Under the pieces are notes generated by a model. That model was given only the letters and a program-made list of their open reading frames with translations, had not been told where the DNA came from and did no database searches. Positions 23,400-30,811 of a stretch of DNA of 35,747 bases are shown piece after piece. The stretch comes from Anaerolineae bacterium (lineage in GTDB: Bacteria; Chloroflexota; Anaerolineae; JAADDB01). How positions within the stretch are numbered: position 1 is the first letter of the stretch; each line of letters starts with the position of its first letter. Where the stretch lies: contig WFQU01000143.1 of NCBI GenBank assembly GCA_015486845.1, positions 1 through 35,747 of the forward strand, given 5' to 3'. The translations under genes were made by a program, and so were the position numbers.

Positions 23400-23818
23400 A
23401 TGCCGACAATTCCAAATTTAACGTGGAGTACCGAGACAGGTGTGCGCGTTAAGGGGTAAGTAGGCCGTGCTTACGACTGTTATGTACTCATCCCAAACAA
23501 ATTCCCGATTTAGTGTTAATTTCTCCCGTGAAAATAAAATAGGACGCAGATTAACGCTAGCTGCGCACGCAGATAAAAAATCAAGTCTTCTTTAAAGAAG
23601 TTCAACTTCTTGAAGAAGTTGAACCTCTAATCGACGGGGTTGGCCGACTTAGCGCACGGAGCTCAAAGCTCCGTGCTACGTAAATGATAAGCCTCTTAGA
23701 AAGGGACTGGTGTTAAGCAGCCTCTTGGCAGAGGACATTACCTTGACGTACCTCGCCGCTGCGGCGGCAAGGGGCCGGCGCACCGGAATGGGACGCAGGT
23801 CAACGCAGTCTGCCTTGC

Positions 23819-23926
23819 CCGGCGATTAGAAATCGCTGCTACAACTGCGAAACCTGCCTGCGCAGGTTGCATGCTAATCGCCGTAGGGCGATTTTGCAGA
23901 CGTTGCCGTGACTTTTAGTCACTGGG
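23819..23926 (+). repeat. Repeat A, copy 6
   Basis: Intact inner hairpins AACCTGC/GCAGGTT and AATCGCC/GGCGATT. The outer helix retains CCGGCGATTAGAAATCGC with GTGACTTTTAGTCACTGG, now containing more wobble pairs. It is preceded by a B-like string that ends CAACGCAGTCTGCCTTG, the same junction seen before copy 2. Confidence 0.82.
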
Positions 23927-24036
23927 CCGTCAGTCGTCATCAACTAACTCAATTCCTATTCCCGTAACATGATCGCCCTCCCTGCACGGCAGAGTCAGGT
24001 TGTCCGGCGTAGATCGATAACAACTATTCAGTCGAT

Positions 24037-24387
24037 TCACGCTAAGTCATCCACGATTTCCTCACCACCTAAAGCTCGAAATTCCCGGTGTACGGGTTGA
24101 ATCCACTGCTGTGCTGCTTCCCAAGATGATCCTTCTGTCCCGAGCTGCTGGTCCATTGCCATGACGGGCGGCGTGTAGACAATCATGGGGCTGGCCGGCG
24201 AGCTGTTGCCCCCCACCGCCGCCCGCCGTGTCAGGATGACACTGAGCAAGTTCAGAGGCAAGCTCACTCCAATACCCACCAGCACGCCCATAACCACTGC
24301 CGAGAACTGGTGCCCCAGTTGTCGGCCGGCTGTATATGCGGCGGCAATACCGAAAGCCAAGATTATGATCACCAGCCATTTTTTCAT
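24037..24387 (-). CDS. Small membrane protein downstream of the FtsK-like gene
   Basis: A 116-residue protein that I do not recognise. Two transmembrane helices (about residues 4-19 and 25-48) separated by GRQLGHQ are followed by a cytoplasmic or external tail rich in Pro, Ser and Gly, then an acidic end (GGEEIVDDLA). ATG at 24385-24387 is chosen because AGGAGGGC lies just upstream; a longer frame extends into the previous gene. The start lies two bases after the FtsK-like stop, so the two are surely co-transcribed. It may provide the membrane anchor that the FtsK-like ATPase lacks, which is inference. Confidence 0.75.
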   Translation of the reverse strand: MKKWLVIIILAFGIAAAYTAGRQLGHQFSAVVMGVLVGIGVSLPLNLLSVILTRRAAVGGNSSPASPMIVYTPPVMAMDQQLGTEGSSWEAAQQWIQPVHREFRALGGEEIVDDLA

Positions 24388-24389
24388 AC

Positions 24390-25442
24390 TTAGCCCTCCT
24401 GATCCAATCGTTCGACAATAGTCCGCCGTGACTGGCCTTCTGCAAGCCAGGTTGTTACGCGCTGAATTTCGCCTCCATCCAACCAACTGCTCTGAAAGCG
24501 GGTGATTTGGTTGCGCACTACGGCGAGGAACTGACCGGAACCGCTCAACTTCTCAGCGCCGCTATCTGCCACCCCGGAGGCGGTCCAGGCATCCTTGCTA
24601 TTAGCGACAGCACCCACAATGCGTGTGGGGAAGTTCCCTTTCAACAATGGCCCAAGCAGGGAAGAAGTAGGCTTCTGCGTGCTGGCCACCAGGTGCATGC
24701 CCGCTTCCCGTCCACGCTGGGCAATGCGGGTGAGAGCAGCCATGGCCGGCGGACCGGCGGTCATGGCCACTTCTGCCACTTCGTCCACAGCAACAACAAT
24801 TTTCGGCCAACTGATCCCGCGTCGATCCCGCTCTTCCATCAAAGCTAACACCTCTGTCAAGAGACGACGAATGTCCTTGCCCGTGCTGGCCAGCGGCTGC
24901 CAAAGATGGGGTAGCCGAGCCAGTGGCTGCAAACCACGCTGTTTGGGATCGATAAGCAGCAACTGTACCTGACCTTGCCGGTACAGGATCGCCAAGGAGA
25001 GCAAAAACTGTCGCATGAGCACCGTTTTCCCAGATCCGGTTGTACCGGCAACGAGGACATGCGTCACCACCGGCGCATCCAGCCGCAGCAACAGCGGTAG
25101 CCCATCGCTATCCTGGCCCAACACCCCTTGCAAAGGAGTCAGCCGTTTCGGCAACCGCTGCAGAATCGTGGCGAACCGGATGGTGCCGGGGGTGGCTCGG
25201 GGCACTTCCACATTGATTCGGTCCTTTTCGCGAAAAACAGCTGCCTGCGGCACGCCCAGCGCCAAGGCAATTTCTTCTGCTAAAGCTGCCACCTTCTGTA
25301 CCCGGACATTCACCGGCGTGCGCAAGTAATAACGGATGCTGTTGGGCAGGACGGCACCACCCCACACCTGTGCCGGCAAACGATAATTGTGTAATACCAT
25401 TTCGATTTTATCCGCTTGTTGCTCCAAACTATACCGTTGCAT
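24390..25442 (-). CDS. Short soluble FtsK/SpoIIIE-type ATPase
   Basis: A 350-residue DNA-translocase-type ATPase. An alpha-domain-like part (1-105) precedes the RecA-like motor with Walker A GTTGSGKT (133-140), Walker B KIVVAVDEVAEVAM, then QRGREAGMHLVASTQKP as in FtsK, and the end motif TRFQSSWLDGGEIQRVTTWL that matches the FtsK motor C-terminus. Membrane helices and the winged-helix gamma domain that reads KOPS are absent, so it is not the normal cell-division FtsK. ATG at 25440-25442 has AGGGAGG upstream; a GTG one codon earlier is possible. An SOS-like site lies 20 bases upstream and lexA follows upstream, which suggests a DNA-damage role. Confidence 0.87.
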   Translation of the reverse strand: MQRYSLEQQADKIEMVLHNYRLPAQVWGGAVLPNSIRYYLRTPVNVRVQKVAALAEEIALALGVPQAAVFREKDRINVEVPRATPGTIRFATILQRLPKRLTPLQGVLGQDSDGLPLLLRLDAPVVTHVLVAGTTGSGKTVLMRQFLLSLAILYRQGQVQLLLIDPKQRGLQPLARLPHLWQPLASTGKDIRRLLTEVLALMEERDRRGISWPKIVVAVDEVAEVAMTAGPPAMAALTRIAQRGREAGMHLVASTQKPTSSLLGPLLKGNFPTRIVGAVANSKDAWTASGVADSGAEKLSGSGQFLAVVRNQITRFQSSWLDGGEIQRVTTWLAEGQSRRTIVERLDQEG

Positions 25443-25461
25443 CACTCCCTCCCTTCAATAG

Positions 25462-25473
25462 GCACATATGTTC
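25462..25473. promoter_or_regulatory. SOS-box-like site upstream of the FtsK-like gene
   Basis: On the minus strand GAAC-ATAT-GTGC, one mismatch from GAAC-N4-GTTC, the Gram-positive-type LexA box that appears perfectly in the lexA promoter (26594-26605). It lies 20 bases before the FtsK-like start. Confidence 0.4.
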
Positions 25474-25763
25474 TGCTAATTAGCGAAAAAAAGATGCGGA
25501 CCATAGTCCGCTTCACCCACCGCCGGATGAACAACCTTCTCTGAAAATAAACTTCTCTGGAGGGTAGCCGATGGCATTGCCCTCGGCACCCTCTCCTCCG
25601 AAAAATAGAACGCCGATCAACGCAGGATGCCTTGTCCGGCGATTAGAAATCGCTGCTACAACTGCGAAACCTGCCTGCGCAGGTTATAAGCTAATCGCCG
25701 TAGGGCAATTTTGCGGATGTTGCCGTGACTTTTAGTCGCTGGGCTAAATAGCCCCCCGGCCCA
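25474..25763. repeat. Repeats H, B-like and repeat A copy 7
   Basis: Repeat H (about 25556-25590, GGGTAGCC...GGCACCC), then a B-like string (25600-25632), then repeat A copy 7 (25636-25743), in the same order as at 3838-3930 for H and B, and with the same B-to-A junction as copies 2 and 6. There is no gene in this stretch. Copy 7 ends 20 bases before the lexA stop. Confidence 0.75.
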
Positions 25764-26495
25764 TCAACCCGCCGTAGGGCGAATTTGCCGGCGAATGACA
25801 GCCACGACCACACCACGCACCTCCAGGTTCTCCTCTTCCACCTTGATAATCTTGTAATCCGGGTTCGCCGGCCGCAACTCCACGAAATGCGATGTTCCTT
25901 CTGGGTGAATGTCATCATACTTCAAATTGTCCGAACTCACCGGGCTGGTTCGCCGCAACTCCGGCCGATAATAGCGCTTCAAGGTCGTCTCTTCGCGATC
26001 CCGCAACCAGGCGGCTACAATATCACCATTTTGCGGCATGACATCGCCTTTTAAAATAACCGTGTCGCCATTCTGGATCAGCGCATCCCGCATAGAATCG
26101 CCTTCCACATCTAAAGCGTAAAGATTCTCTTCATACGGCACGATATCCTTGGTCAAGCGCAACTGGGCCATTTCATCGCCGGGAGAATAGCCGTCTAAGG
26201 TAGGAATTGGGTAACCGGCGCGAATCAAGCCCAAAACCGGCACCTGGTATTCATCCAACACATCAATCAGCCGGCGCGCTTTTTCGGTCAACCAGAAGCC
26301 GCGCGACCTGTATTCCTCCTGGTTCAGGTAGCCTTCTTCCTGTAAATGTTTCAGCCGCCGATGTGTCACGGACGTGGAAGAATACCCCAACATTTTGGTC
26401 AAATCCCGTACAGAAGGTGGTGCACCGTGTTGCTGCCTATAACCATTAATGGCACGAAGTATGCGTTCTACGTCAATTTCAATTCGTTTTCTCAT
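25764..26495 (-). CDS. lexA: LexA repressor, self-cleaving S24 peptidase
   Basis: A 243-residue SOS repressor. The N-terminal winged helix (1-72) carries PPSVRDLTKMLGYSSTSVTH as recognition part. The self-cleavage bond is Ala93-Gly94 in IRAGYP, the catalytic Ser134 lies in VEGDSM, and Lys173 in TTLKRY. The protein is about 40 residues longer than typical LexA because of an insertion (about 180-215) between the catalytic Lys and the final strands. ATG at 26493-26495 follows CAGGAGCG. Its own promoter contains a perfect GAAC-N4-GTTC box, so it is autoregulated. The FtsK-like gene downstream in the same direction also has a near match. Confidence 0.93.
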   Translation of the reverse strand: MRKRIEIDVERILRAINGYRQQHGAPPSVRDLTKMLGYSSTSVTHRRLKHLQEEGYLNQEEYRSRGFWLTEKARRLIDVLDEYQVPVLGLIRAGYPIPTLDGYSPGDEMAQLRLTKDIVPYEENLYALDVEGDSMRDALIQNGDTVILKGDVMPQNGDIVAAWLRDREETTLKRYYRPELRRTSPVSSDNLKYDDIHPEGTSHFVELRPANPDYKIIKVEEENLEVRGVVVAVIRRQIRPTAG

Positions 26496-26584
26496 TTTAC
26501 GCTCCTGTTTCTTTCAGCGGCGCTTTCGCCATTTCATCACTATGATCAGGTTGCGAACGGCCAGTTAAGGATATCACGTTCTCT

Positions 26585-26613
26585 ATTATAGCAGAACATG
26601 CGTTCTTTGTCAA
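26585..26613 (-). promoter_or_regulatory. lexA promoter
   Basis: On the minus strand a perfect TTGACA (26613-26608), a 17-bp spacer and a perfect TATAAT (26590-26585). The spacer holds the SOS box, so LexA bound there would block RNA polymerase directly. The predicted leader is about 80 bases. Confidence 0.88.
26593..26606. promoter_or_regulatory. SOS box AGAAC-ATGC-GTTCT
   Basis: A perfect GAAC-N4-GTTC palindrome (26594-26605), extended by A/T on each side. It matches the LexA/DinR consensus of Gram-positive bacteria rather than the CTGT-N8-ACAG box of proteobacteria. Confidence 0.85.
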
Positions 26614-27123
26614 GGGGAAAATGGCCAATAAGACAGATTTCTGGCTACAAAGATACCGATTTGTTGTCGGGCTGTACAACACGCTGTAGACCCACGATTC
26701 TTGGTTTTACTGAAAAAAACTTTTTTCGCCGGGAACGCAATGTGTGCAAAGAAGAAAACATTAGGGTTGCAGCAGGATTTTACCTTTGAAACCTTTGCTC
26801 TTGCTCAGCATTCTTAGCAATTTCTGCGGTTCCGTATCTTTTTTCTGGGGACGCATTATTCATGCCCTCGCCCTGGCTTGATTTTCTCCGCCACTTATGG
26901 TATTTCTATTGCAAATCGTTCGCGAGATCCGGCAATTGAAAATCGCTGCCACGGTTTCGAAACTGCGCAGGCGGGTTTAGATAACAGTCGCCGCAGGACA
27001 CGATTTTACCGATGTTGCCATGGCTTATCGTCAGGCTGAGTTGTTATCAACTTTTTCGCCGCATCTTAGCGTTCCGGCGCCGACCGTTTCACTTCCGGCT
27101 TGGCCGGGTAAGGAGGAATACAG
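26614..27123. other. Intergenic lexA-queF, with degenerate repeat A copy 8
   Basis: Repeat A copy 8 (about 26929-27038) is the most diverged: the outer arms CCGGCAATTGAAAATCGC and ATGGCTTATCGTCAGG still align, but the inner hairpins are damaged. Before it, 26761-26856 contains short minus-strand frames with protein-like composition that may be a decayed gene end. No preQ1 riboswitch could be identified before queF. GTTGTTATCAAC near 27044 is a short palindrome, and TAAGGAGGAATACAG before 27124 is the queF ribosome site. Confidence 0.55.
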
Positions 27124-27540
27124 ATGTCCACAGAAGAAAACAAGGGTTTGACGCTTTTGGGCCGGGATGTGAAAGGCCCGGTACGCAAATTGGAAACGTT
27201 CCCCAACCGCCATCCGGGGCGGGAATACACGGTCACCATGGTCACCGACGAGTTCACTGCAGTTTGTCCCATCACCGGTCAGCCGGATTTCGCCACGATC
27301 ACCATTCGCTACGTGCCCAACCAGCGCATCCTTGAATCCAAGTCGTTGAAACTCTACTTGTGGTCTTACCGCAACGAAGGCATTTTTCACGAGCATGTCA
27401 CCAACACTATTTTGGATGACTTAGTTAAGGCGCTAGATCCGATGCGCTGCACGGTTATTGGCAAATTCAGAGTGCGCGGCGGCATTTCCATCACGGTCGA
27501 GGCGAATTATGAGCGCTCGGCCCAAGCGGAAAATGACTGA
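27124..27540 (+). CDS. queF: NADPH-dependent preQ0 reductase QueF (short, YkvM type)
   Basis: A 138-residue T-fold enzyme that reduces 7-cyano-7-deazaguanine (preQ0) to the aminomethyl form preQ1 for queuosine synthesis. The catalytic Cys48 lies in FTAVCPITGQPD with Asp55, and the family motif ESKSLKLY precedes WSYRNEGIFHEHVTN. The length is that of the single-domain class. The ATG has TAAGGAGGA upstream. Other queuosine genes are not in the window, and the gene overlaps the start of the following large membrane protein although the functions look unrelated. Confidence 0.95.
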   Translation: MSTEENKGLTLLGRDVKGPVRKLETFPNRHPGREYTVTMVTDEFTAVCPITGQPDFATITIRYVPNQRILESKSLKLYLWSYRNEGIFHEHVTNTILDDLVKALDPMRCTVIGKFRVRGGISITVEANYERSAQAEND

Positions 27541-30427
27541 ACGAGCGTCGGGCAAGCTGCCGCCTCGGGCAGGGCTTCCCGCCCGCTGGGGTGTCTATCT
27601 GTTACTCTTGCTGTTAGCGTTGTTGGCGGCGCCAATTCCGCCGCTGATCAACGGTTACCACCGGCGAGAAACAGCAATTGTCCACGGGTTGCCACCACAT
27701 TATCTAGGCGGCCAGCAGCCGGCACTGGGCGTCAACGCCGATCTGACGCGTTACCGGGATGACGATGCGTTGCGGGCTGCGCTGGATAAAATCGTGGCTG
27801 CGCAAATTGGTCTCGTGCGTCTCCGGTTGCCCTGGTACAATCTGGAAACGGCGCCGGGGCAATACGCCTGGGGCAAATACGACCGGGTCATCGCCGCGGC
27901 GCACCGCCGGGGACTGCGCATTCTAGCGCTGTTGGATGGCACGCCGCCCTGGCTTCGTCCCGCCGGCGAAGCGGACAATCTGGTAACACCGCCGGCCGAT
28001 TTCGCCGCTTTTGCCCATTTCGCCGGCACGGTCGCCCGTCGCTATGCCGGCCAGATCGAGGCCTATCAAATCTGGGATCAGCCCAATGTGACGCCGTTTT
28101 GGGGCAACCGCCATGTCGATGCGGCCGGCTACGTGCGCCTGCTGAGCCAGGCCGCTGCGGCTATCCGCCAGGCTGATCCGGCTGCGCTAATCCTTTCCGC
28201 CGGATTGGCGCCTACCACACTTTACACCAGCACGGCGCATGACGATGTGCGCTATTTGCAGGAAATGTACGACGCTGGCGTAGCCGGCCACTTCGACGTT
28301 TTGGGCGCCAAAGCGTATCACATTGACGATAACAACGGTGGCCTAAACCTGACCCGGCTACTGCGGCTGCACCAGGTGATGGCAGTTAACGGCGACAACG
28401 CCAAGGCGATCTGGGCCGTGGGTTGGGGCTGTCATGCCACGCCGCCGGGCTGGCAGGGAGATCAGCCTATTTGGCCTACCCGCTCCGAGACGGCGCAAGC
28501 GGCCTGCGCACGCGCTGATCTGCAACGGAAATGGACGCAATGGCCTTGGTTAGGCGTCTTGATCTGGGACCAATTCCAGCCGGCCATCCCGCAGGACGAT
28601 CCGCTGTGGGGCTTCGCTTTGCTGCGTTCTGATGGTACGCCGCGACCGGTTTACACGACCCTGCAGGAGGTCGCGGCTGAACATACCATCGGCAGCGGCG
28701 CTTATAATCCCACGGCCTGGTTCTGGCATGGGAATGCGACGAACGTACGCGTCTGGGGTGAAAAAGTCTCGGCGCGGGCGGATCAGTTGACCCGCTTGCG
28801 TTGGTACCGGCCCACCGGACAATCTGGTGAGATAACGCTATCGCCCGGGGAAACCGTTTTACTCTGGCAACAAGCTGCCGACAAAGCGCAATCGGTCACG
28901 CTGCAGGCCGATCCTGCTCCGCCGACTTTGTTCGTTAGCCGTGATCTATCCCCATGGCCATTGCAACTCGCAAGCCTGTTTGGCGACGCGGCCTTGATCG
29001 TGCTCCTCGCGCTATGCCTGCTTTTCTGGCGACATCCCGCCTGGCGGCACACCATAACCGTTGGCGTGGCAGTAATCGCTGCTATTTTCGTCCAATTTGC
29101 CCCCGGCACCGGCTGGGCGGCGTTGCCATTGCTCTTTTTGCTCCTGGCCACGCTATACGATTTCGAACTAGCACTTTTCCTGGCAGTTTTTAGCGTGCCT
29201 TTCGCCTGGCAAGTGCACCCATTGGCCGGACTGCTCATTTCGCCACTGGAACTTTTCTGGGCGCTGGCGCTGCTCAGCGGCGGTTTACGCTTTTTGATGA
29301 ATCTTGGTCGAGCCGAGCCAGGCCGCTGGCGACGTTGGCCTGCTTTAGCCTGGCGCTGGTTGCGTCCCACGCACGCACTGGACGGCGCCATGCTCTTCCT
29401 CCTGATAGCCGGCGCTTTGGCGACGGTCACCGCGTTGCGCAAGGACGTGGCACCGCACCAATTCAAGATCACTATCATAGAGCCGGTCGTCTTCTATTGG
29501 CTGTTACGCAGTTCCGCCCGTTGGCCGGATAGCCGGGCGGCTTGGGCCGGACGGCGTTGGCATTTGGTACACGCGCTGTTGTTAGCCGGGGGCAGCGTGG
29601 TGCTCATCGGCTTTTACCAGTATGCGTTGCACCCTGCCGCATTCCTCACCGAAGGGGTCTTCCGCATGCGCGCCGTGTACGGCTCGCCCAATAACCTGGG
29701 ATTGTTTCTGGGGCGGCTATTGCCTTTAGCGGTGGCACTTTGGATTGCGCCCTTACCCCGGTCAAGCGCCGGTCTGTGGCCGCGCTGGCGTTATCTCGTC
29801 ATGGTTGTGCTCATTGGCCTGGGATTGCTCCTTTCCGCCTCCCGCGGGGCATTGCTGATAGGCGTACCGCTGTCGCTGCTGTTTATCCTCGTTTATGGCG
29901 GCAAAAAAGCGCGCTGGCCGGTCATCGGTTTATTACTAGCCGAACTGATCGGGTTGATCCCATTTTTGGGCACCAGCCGCGCCTCTGGAGGAACTTTGAC
30001 CCGGCGCCTATACGTCTGGCGGGCGGCTATCCGCATGTTGCACGATCATCCGCTGGGCATTGGTCCGGACAACTTCCTCTACCTGTTCAGCGGCCGTTAT
30101 CTGCCCTACCCGGATTTCCCGGAGCCGAGTCTTTCGCATCCGCACGACATTATCCTCCATTTTTGGTTAGCGTTGGGGTTGCCCGGCCTGATCGCTTTAG
30201 GCTGGATTGTTGGGGCCCTTTACCGATTAGGCCGGTCATTGCTTGCCCTCCCGCGAGATAATCCGTCTTATTGGCTGGCGTTGGGACTGTTAGCCGCGTT
30301 GGTCGATTTTTTCGGCCACGGCCTGGTGGACAGCGCTTATTTCCTGCCGGATTTGGCCATGCAGTTTGTCTTCATTGGTGCCCTGTTGAGCATTCTATCC
30401 GAATTCGAGGTGGAAGGAACCCGCTAA
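27509..30427 (+). CDS. Fusion: glycosidase-like (beta/alpha) barrel + O-antigen ligase/polymerase-like membrane domain
   Basis: A 972-residue protein. A signal-anchor helix (about 27-48) precedes a barrel of the GH-A clan kind (about 60-400; VRLRLPWYNLETAPGQYAWG at about 104-123 is typical of GH39/42-like proteins). The normal acid/base motif W-N-E-P-N is W-D-Q-P-N here (189-193), and the segment where the nucleophile is expected reads IWAVGWG (301-307) without Glu. So the barrel may bind rather than cut sugar. From about 470 on, roughly twelve helices follow, with an O-antigen-ligase-like core (LLLSASRGALLIGVP near 775; WRAAIRMLHDHPLGIGPDNF near 830; SHPHDIILHFW near 876). The ATG at 27509 has GAGG upstream; 27533 is an alternative. 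Confidence 0.85.
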   Translation: MSARPKRKMTERASGKLPPRAGLPARWGVYLLLLLLALLAAPIPPLINGYHRRETAIVHGLPPHYLGGQQPALGVNADLTRYRDDDALRAALDKIVAAQIGLVRLRLPWYNLETAPGQYAWGKYDRVIAAAHRRGLRILALLDGTPPWLRPAGEADNLVTPPADFAAFAHFAGTVARRYAGQIEAYQIWDQPNVTPFWGNRHVDAAGYVRLLSQAAAAIRQADPAALILSAGLAPTTLYTSTAHDDVRYLQEMYDAGVAGHFDVLGAKAYHIDDNNGGLNLTRLLRLHQVMAVNGDNAKAIWAVGWGCHATPPGWQGDQPIWPTRSETAQAACARADLQRKWTQWPWLGVLIWDQFQPAIPQDDPLWGFALLRSDGTPRPVYTTLQEVAAEHTIGSGAYNPTAWFWHGNATNVRVWGEKVSARADQLTRLRWYRPTGQSGEITLSPGETVLLWQQAADKAQSVTLQADPAPPTLFVSRDLSPWPLQLASLFGDAALIVLLALCLLFWRHPAWRHTITVGVAVIAAIFVQFAPGTGWAALPLLFLLLATLYDFELALFLAVFSVPFAWQVHPLAGLLISPLELFWALALLSGGLRFLMNLGRAEPGRWRRWPALAWRWLRPTHALDGAMLFLLIAGALATVTALRKDVAPHQFKITIIEPVVFYWLLRSSARWPDSRAAWAGRRWHLVHALLLAGGSVVLIGFYQYALHPAAFLTEGVFRMRAVYGSPNNLGLFLGRLLPLAVALWIAPLPRSSAGLWPRWRYLVMVVLIGLGLLLSASRGALLIGVPLSLLFILVYGGKKARWPVIGLLLAELIGLIPFLGTSRASGGTLTRRLYVWRAAIRMLHDHPLGIGPDNFLYLFSGRYLPYPDFPEPSLSHPHDIILHFWLALGLPGLIALGWIVGALYRLGRSLLALPRDNPSYWLALGLLAALVDFFGHGLVDSAYFLPDLAMQFVFIGALLSILSEFEVEGTR

Positions 30428-30521
30428 CGGCAGTCGACATTTTTTCTCTCGCTCCAGGGGGAGACAAGACGAACGGCGCTGACAGGGCTATGTAGACGCT
30501 TATTAGAATGCATACGTCGGC

Positions 30522-30551
30522 TTGACACAAGTAAGATAAATTTGGTATACT
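30522..30551 (+). promoter_or_regulatory. Promoter of the ribosomal protein S1 gene
   Basis: A perfect TTGACA (30522-30527), an 18-bp spacer and TATACT (30546-30551). The predicted start near 30558 gives an unusually long leader of about 250 bases. Confidence 0.78.
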
Positions 30552-30651
30552 GTGGCTGATGGCAGTAGGTTGCTCTACTTCCCTCCCTGGTAGTGAAACT
30601 CAGCAATACAAATGAGCTGCATTTCTCCTAACGCATAACGAATACATATCA

Positions 30652-30708
30652 ATGCAGGTGTGCGCAGACACTCGCACAGGATAAACAGCAAGACAACTGC
30701 ACCTGCAT
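30652..30708 (+). promoter_or_regulatory. Long-stem structure in the S1 leader
   Basis: ATGCAGGTG (30652-30660) pairs perfectly with CACCTGCAT (30700-30708). Between them TGTGCG can pair with CGCACA, forming an inner hairpin. The structure ends about 100 bases before the GTG start. Ribosomal protein S1 controls its own translation in some bacteria, so an autoregulatory role is possible but unproven. Confidence 0.4.
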
Positions 30709-30811
30709 GGATAGTTGGATACAGGACAAGCAATAAAAAGCATCATCGCAGCGAGGAACGTGGACAATCGCGAGCAACATATCCCGCGCCGCGAATTTCG
30801 GAGGAAGGCTT

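Larger units (their letters stand above)
22972..24036. repeat. One-kilobase repeat mosaic without genes
   Basis: At least nine elements lie here: G (23007-23035), F (23068-23115), B (23110-23180), a short B-like string (23200-23245), F (23247-23297), C (23299-23355), B (23521-23582), E palindrome (23586-23632), a D hairpin (23653-23680), and B-like plus repeat A copy 6 (23786-23926). F is usually followed by CCTxTGAAAATA and then B or C, so the elements form a fixed order rather than random scatter. No coding potential was seen. Confidence 0.75.

Noticed and set aside
26761-26856. Two overlapping minus-strand frames with protein-like composition (ends KGKILLQP and EQEQRFQR)
   Set aside because: Both are about 30 codons or less, they overlap in different frames and no family was recognised. 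They may be the remnant of a decayed gene, but this cannot be supported.
26614-27123. preQ1 riboswitch upstream of queF
   Set aside because: No segment with the compact preQ1 pseudoknot pattern could be found.
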